From the NCBI GenBank assembly GCA_037074705.1, contig CM073590.1:94418947-94482946 (forward strand): 64,000 bases of DNA, written 5' to 3'. Both the position numbers and the translations under genes were made by a program. The notes below the pieces were generated by a model, which searched no databases, was not told the origin of the DNA, and saw only the letters and a program-made list of their open reading frames with translations. Shown here in pieces: positions 58,654 through 64,000 of the stretch (within the stretch, counting starts at the first letter, position 1; each line of letters begins with the position of its first letter). The DNA is from Zhengitettix transpicula. Lineage: Eukaryota > Arthropoda > Insecta > Orthoptera > Tetrigidae.

Positions 58654-59847
58654 CTAGCTAGGTGCCCGGCGTTGCTCGTGTACTTATTTATATAAACTCG
58701 AAAAAGTATTTAATTGAATACTTAAATATATTCCTCGAGTATTTCAGGATATAATCGTCACTCAGTCTTCATACATTACGAAATATTACATTGATGAAAT
58801 TGTTAGCTAGACTCAGAACTAATACAGCGCGAAAATTAACTTACATTTTCCCCCAAGGATGGTAAAGTAATTCGTATTCTTCTTTATTATCATTCGATGG
58901 AATATTGCTGTATAAAATTATACTTTTTATTTTAAAAAAATATTTCTGCTTTATTTCATTCCTAATAAAGGAGATATTTCCTTTGTTCGTTGCGTAGTAA
59001 CGTCTTTCTTTCGCGTGACGTCATTGTCTCTTGGCGCGCAGTAATTTAATATTTAATGATGACGGTTTTTAATTATAATTCTTTCCACATGTATGCTAGG
59101 CGTTTCTCACCCTCACAGTACCGTTTCTCGTGTTTTGAAGAATTTGTGTACCAATTTTTGTTGCAATCTATGCACGCTTTTAAATTTGTATAGAAATTAA
59201 CGTAAATACATACATACATACAAATATACATCCTTTTTTATTATATACTAGCTAGGTGCCCAGCGTTGCTCGTGTACTTATTTATATAAACTCGAAAAAG
59301 TATTTAATTGAATACTTAAATATATTCCTCGAGTATTTCAGGATATAATCGTCACTCAGTCTTCATACATTACGAAATATTACATTGATGAAATTGTTAG
59401 CTAGACTCAGAACTAATACAGCGCGAAAATTAACTTACATTTTCCCCCAAGGATGGTAAAGTAATTCGTATTCTTCTTTATTATCATTCGATGGAATATT
59501 GCTGTATAAAATTATACTTTTTATTTTAAAAAAATATTTCTGCTTTATTTCATTCCTAATAAAGGAGATATTTCCTTTGTTCGTTGCGTAGTAACGTCTT
59601 TCTTTCGCGTGACGTCATTGTCTCTTGGCGCGCAGTAATTTAATATTTAATGATGACGGTTTTTAATTATAATTCTTTCCACCTTTATGCTATGGGTTTG
59701 TCACCCCCACAGTACCGGTTCTCGATTTTGGCAGAATACGTATACCAATTTTTGTTGCATTCTGTTCACGCGATAAAATTTGTATAAAGAACAACGTAAA
59801 TACATACATACATACATACAAATATACATCCTTTTTTATTATATAGA
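58654..59847 (-). mobile_element. Helitron-like element, head-to-tail dimer
   Basis: Read on the minus strand, the element starts A|TCTATATAATAAAAAAGG at 59847, then has TTTGTATG-type repeats and TTATACAAAT. It finishes GAGCAACGCCGGGCACCTAG and CTAG|T at 58654. These ends match those at 39359 and 43278. Two copies (58654-59247 and 59248-59847) abut directly, the inner junction being CTAG|TATATAATAAA. About 430 bases of each are identical by eye but for one base. No coding sequence; the minus-strand frame at 59690-60019 overlaps it by chance. Confidence 0.75.
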
Positions 59848-61574
59848 TGTTAGGACTGTATTGCCATTTGTTTTCACAAAACATGAAACTTGCGTATGTG
59901 CTATTATGAAGTGATTTATTCACTGTTATAAATGAAGCATGCAACAATATAAAAAACAAAAGACGGACTGAGACAAAACATAAACAAATTTCCAAAGAAT
60001 ACCTTGTGCTACACCACACAAAGATATCAAGGCGTGATTACAATAAGTCATTAACAGGGTCAATAAGTGTGTTGGACAGGCTTATAGCATAGGAAAGGAA
60101 TTCAAAGGGGGATGCGGAAAGGAATAGCAGGTTTTGCCAAGGGTTAATAAGGTCCTCGGGCCGTCACATTATTAATGAGAAAATTGATTTTTTGTTGTAG
60201 GACACAAGGAAGTAAATGTCATCCTCGTGACTATACTGAGTAGATGCGGACTTTATTAAGGTTATAATTCAATAGAATTCTCACGCAACGCCAAGGGAAA
60301 TAAAATTGTACAAGCGTGGCCGCTAAAGAAAAAGGTGAATAATATTTCTAGAACAACAAAAAATTTAAACTCAACGTGATCTCCATTGACTATTGAAGCC
60401 AGATTCAGAATTCTCAAATAAATATGATACATATTGCTGAAATAAGAGACTGTTAATTGTAAAATATTGGGGAATGTGAATTAACATTCGATAGTAACAT
60501 TGTTGGTATTTTCTGGGTACCTGCGCTCCACTTACTTTCGTGTATTCTCCATTATCATTCTAGACAACAAAACAAGAGACGTTCCGCTCATCAGCTTTCT
60601 ATGTCAAGCCAACATGTTGTAACATCTGGCAACCGTGACTTCCACGTTAGAGTACTCTACAATGACGACACTATTCTTAAGCCCTAGTCACAAGAAAATC
60701 ATTATTTTCAGTACCAAAAAAAAATTATCATGAGCACAAACTGATACACTGTTAAGATATCTAACAGATATCTCACTAATAAAGTACAGATTCTGCATAT
60801 ATGTTGCGATTCGACTATTTGTAACCTTTATGCTTAGGGTTTCGTCAAAATTACGCATTGCATCGCAAAACAGTAGAGATATCTGAAAAAAACACACTTT
60901 ATTTTATTCAAAATTACGTTTTTAACGAAAATTCCGAGCTTTTTAGCCACATCATACACATACTTTTTAAGAAAATGGCTCTACTTCTATTTGCGATAAA
61001 GAAAATTATTTTGAAAAGTTTTATTTGTATCAGAATTTTGATTTCAATTGTGAAATGTTTCTTTTAAAATATAAATTTAATAAAGTGCGTAGGCTATCTA
61101 CTCAGTATAGTCACGAGAATAACATAGCTATACTTGCTTGCGTTCTACAAGACACATAAAAGTTCTTCTTAATAATGTGGAGGATCAATACAGACAATAC
61201 TTAGAGAAAATTTGTTGCACAACGTTCTTGCGCATTTGTAGATCTCATCATGTGCTGAAGGGACTGAGCTCAGCCCATTATTAAGAATTACTGTTCAACA
61301 GACATTTAAAAAATCCATTTAACCCTTAAATACACGGTTCTTTATTTTATCTATATCAAGTATTACTCTGAAAGTTGCAGCGAAACGAAAATAAACGACG
61401 TATCAATGCCGCGTTTTATAACATGCGAACAATGCGAGTAGTGTTGCCGAACGTCTTCATTGAATGGTATTCCATTTTTACGATTTCGTAAGGACTTAAA
61501 GCCAGGAAATGCATGCTAATAAAATTCGAAAATGGTTTCTTTTCAGAATAAATTTTACACCACTCTAGTTACCA
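59848..61574. other. Intergenic with a short repeat A fragment
   Basis: Apart from the fragment at 60060-60165, no repeat was recognised. Opposing frames at 60688-60897 and 60858-61067 have no domain. Confidence 0.5.
60060..60165 (-). repeat. Repeat A fragment
   Basis: TTGGACAGGCTTATAGCATA, GGGGGATGCGGAAAGG and GCCAAGGGTTAATAAGG followed by GTCCTCGGGCC match the head of repeat A, with the usual stretch between ACAGGCTA and TTATAGCATA deleted. Confidence 0.75.
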
Positions 61575-61855
61575 GAAATACGCGGGACAAGTGCCAAGAG
61601 CCCGACATACACATTTTCTATGGTCTGTCCTGCATATCTTTTAGGCGATCCTTAAGCTAGACCAGTGGCGTAGCGTAGGTTTCAGTCGACCGGGGTGGAG
61701 GCTAAACTTGATCATTTCGATCTTCAAATCCAAAATGTTCCAAATTTGACCAAATCTGCTGTCAAAAATGTGTCCGCCCGCGACGGGTTGCCCCTCTGGA
61801 CCCTGCCACGCTGCACCACTGGACGAGAGCCGTAGTTAACCCTTGTCTTCTGATT
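61575..61855 (+). repeat. Repeat A relic split by an inserted element
   Basis: Left half: GCGGGACAAGTGCC, TTTTCTATGGTCTGTCCTGC, CTTTTAGGCG and ATCCTTAAGC. Right half, after the insertion: ACGAGAGCCGTAGTTAACCC followed by TTG. In intact copies these halves are adjacent (ATCCTTAAAC.. AGCCCGAGGGCC..TAGTTAACCCTT). The order of events is therefore repeat A first, insertion second. Confidence 0.7.
61662..61822. mobile_element. 161-bp MITE nested in repeat A
   Basis: The left end CCAGTGGCGTAGCGT and the complement of the right end, CCAGTGGTGCAGCGT, are 15-base inverted repeats with two mismatches. Ends of the form CAGTGGCGTAGC are common in hAT-type elements. A clean 8-bp target-site duplication was not seen. 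The interior (GGGGTGGAGGCTAAACTTG, CGACGGGTTGCCCCTCTGG) is non-coding. Confidence 0.75.
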
Positions 61856-62919
61856 TTTGAAGCGTTGCAGTTTAATTGTCAAGAGACACGAAAGACCTAT
61901 AATTGAATGTTAATTAAAATGTACAAAATAGCTAAATTTATGTTTATTCAATTCATAGAGGCACCGGTAAAGTCATTTTAATGAAATATTGAAAATTTTC
62001 AAATTTATTTTCAAATTATATTTTAACAACTCTTTAAAATGATACTTTAATATATGGACAGTTTTGGTTAAGTAAATGATTATTCATGAATTCGTCAATT
62101 TGAAATTCTGAACATTATTGCAAATTAAATTTATATTTTTATACAAACTTTTTATACATTTATGCCACTGCTTGAGACTCTTAAAATCTCTAGGGTCGCT
62201 TTGTCGGGCCTCAAAACAGATATAGAAACTTACAAAGAATAGTAAATTTATGCAAAAATATTTAAATAAATTTACAAGTTTTACTTAACTTTTCCTAAAA
62301 TACTAACAATAACAAAATGGAATCTGACGGTATGAAAAATTATATAATGTTTACAAAGTATTTTATCAATATAATTATGTTACATACCAAATGTGGGAAC
62401 AGTCCTCATACTACTCCAATTCCTTCACGTCACAAATTTTAAATATTTTCTTTTTGACTAACCACTCAAAATTTATTCAATTACTTTTGCTTTTAAACAG
62501 GGCATAATATTACGCTTTATACACCACTTGAGTCAGCATACATAATCCCCTCTTTAGCGGATCACAGACGATCAATTTTCTGTGGTTTATCAACAGTTAC
62601 TTCAGAACAGTCTTAAAAATGTGGAACAATTTTGTATGTCATCCTTACGCAGAAAATTTATCAATTGATCTTTACATGTTGACCTCCACTAGCAGAATGT
62701 CTATTTAGTCACTGCTTTTAACATCACACACAGGCGCGCTTAGAGTGTTCACGGCGCCGACAACAATAGACTGGAAACACTCCAATATCCGCATTTTTAC
62801 GCTATTCTGACTGTTACTTACAGTAACCTAGCCTCAATATTGCGCTACTAAAACGATAATCCAATAATTTAGAAATTGGTTTAATTAGAGACACTAGTGA
62901 TCATTATTTAAAACTGCTC
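61856..62919. other. Intergenic, nothing identified
   Basis: AT-rich; no recognisable feature. Confidence 0.45.
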
Positions 62920-63310
62920 CAAAATTTGTATGGAGCAATGAGCAATGAATGCCACTTGTTTTTTGTTGGGCGTTTCAGTATTTGTACAAAATATGTTAAA
63001 AATACCTACAGAAATTTGTATGTATGTGCCGACGTTCCGCATGGAACAGTTTTTTTAAAAAAGTTTTACACATCTTGGAGAGGTATTGTAGGGGGGAGGG
63101 ACATAATGCGCAAACGGACCGATATTATTCGAATAAATAGTTTTCGGGATCTCTGAGACTAATAGTGTCACTCTCGATGTAGCATAAGCATAATTTCAAT
63201 CCCTAACGACATGGGAGATGTTCTGGTAAAAGCTAAGATAAATATAATTTGAAAACGACCGAGATTGGTGACGAATCCATCTTTATGGGAGCCGCTGTAT
63301 CGAAATACTG
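62920..63310 (+). mobile_element. Helitron-like fragment
   Basis: Blocks such as TTTGTATGTATGTGC, GACCGATATTATTCG, AATAGTTTTCGGGATCTCTG, ACTCTCGATGTAGCATAAGC and AACGACCGAGATTGGTGACG run in the same order as in units of the 39-43 kb composite (TTTGTATG, GTCGATATT, TTAGGGGTC, CCGATGTTATCTGAATA, ACAACCGAGATTGGAGTC). Diverged, without clear ends. Confidence 0.6.
62951..63014 (+). repeat. 64-bp exact direct repeat, copy 1
   Basis: Starts GCCACTTGTTTTTTGTTGGG and ends AATACCTACAGAAA. Identical to 63561-63624. Confidence 0.95.
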
Positions 63311-63560
63311 ACATTTGCAATGCCGGTTAACTGCAAATTCAGCCCCAATCTATAACAACAACAACGGTGAAAGAAGGGATTAATTATAAATATTCGAAAT
63401 AACCTAGAGATTGAATTAATTCCTTTGGATCAGTATTATATACCATTTAGATAAATAATTACTGTCAATCAGCAAGTTTTGAAATAGATCTAAATATAGT
63501 TTGTAGAATTAGAATTGATTATTACTTTAACTTTGAAGATGTATCGTTAATATATCGGAC

Positions 63561-63624
63561 GCCACTTGTTTTTTGTTGGGCGTTTCAGTATTTGTACAAA
63601 ATATGTTAAAAATACCTACAGAAA
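63561..63624 (+). repeat. 64-bp exact direct repeat, copy 2
   Basis: Identical to 62951-63014, 610 bases downstream, in the same orientation. It is preceded by CGGACGCCACT, whose inverse complement AGTGGCGTCCG occurs near 63869, so this copy may be one end of a small inverted-repeat element. Confidence 0.95.
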
Positions 63625-64000
63625 ATTAAACAGAGGAATATTCGGAAATATTTACTCTCATAAGTCAATTAAAAAGTACAGTTGGTGCCATTTAACCTCA
63701 CACAGACGTAAAACTCCCCACATCGTACCTTGTTTCTTTGTTTTGCAATGCCCCCCGCAGCTGCAATTTGAAAAATTTCCGAGTGATTTACGGTAAAATG
63801 CAAGATTTCTACCCTTGAGTATGAGGAATGGCGTTATAAATTAACCAAGCCTGACTGTCACGTACACGAGTGGCGTCCGCTTTCTGAACAAAACCACTAA
63901 CATATTCCTTGCTCGACCGTGAATTACAGTTGTGCCACATTCTATAAATCATCGTGAGCCTTTTATAGAAAGCGGACAACATTTGTTCTGTGAATTCTCT
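63625..64000. other. Window end, no gene recognised
   Basis: Holds AGTGGCGTCCGCTTTCTG near 63869 and AGAAAGCGGAC near 63968, an inverted pair. The frame at 63566-63796 starts in the 64-bp repeat and has no domain. Confidence 0.45.

Overview
This is a nuclear genomic window from an animal, almost certainly an insect. It is AT-rich, has one spliced gene, and is otherwise a graveyard of transposable elements. The UDP-glycosyltransferase is of insect type. The retrotransposon and transposon relics (Jockey-clade and CR1/L2-like LINEs, mariners, a Penelope-like element, Helitron-like repeats) resemble those of large polyneopteran genomes such as cockroaches and termites. That placement is inference from family resemblance, not from a diagnostic marker. 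No prokaryotic gene, rRNA, intact tRNA or CRISPR array is visible.

The only convincing host gene is a UDP-glycosyltransferase (UGT) on the + strand, with five coding exons between 5769 and 14882. All four introns are GT-AG and their phases (1, 0, 1, 2) join into one uninterrupted reading frame of 515 codons plus stop. It has a signal peptide, the complete UGT signature (crossing the exon 3/4 junction), a C-terminal membrane span, an arginine cluster and a KKRQ terminus that fits a dilysine ER-retrieval signal. A splice acceptor touches the ATG, so a non-coding first exon probably lies upstream. The introns hold a palindromic repeat, copies of an interspersed retroposon-like repeat (called repeat A here) and a probable PIF/Harbinger-type element.

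Upstream (1-5.1 kb) lie three minus-strand relics: a mariner transposase, a Jockey-clade reverse transcriptase and a Tc1/mariner-like DDE transposase. From 15 to 39 kb the window has little beyond tandem duplications (91 bp x3, 76 bp x2), LINE fragments, a 453-bp TA-flanked inverted-repeat element, repeat A copies, a second mariner relic and a Penelope-like GIY-YIG relic. From 39.36 to 43.28 kb there is a Helitron-like composite with recognisable ends (A|TC at the start, hairpin plus CTAG|T at the finish). It contains two internal tandem arrays (about 281 bp x4 and 298 bp x4). A head-to-tail dimer of what looks like the same superfamily sits at 58.65-59.85 kb.

From 46 to 48.6 kb there are a roughly 500-bp foldback palindrome, an LTR flanked by a primer-binding-site-like sequence on one side and a polypurine tract on the other, and a 13-copy 40-bp array. 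The 51-64 kb part carries more repeat A copies (one split by a 161-bp inverted-repeat element), a CR1/L2-like reverse transcriptase relic and two more palindromes.

I found no new multi-gene system. The most unusual material is structural: Helitron-like arrays whose units echo the element's own 3' end, the mosaic dimer, the PPT-LTR-PBS arrangement and a set of large near-perfect palindromes. All comparisons were made by eye.
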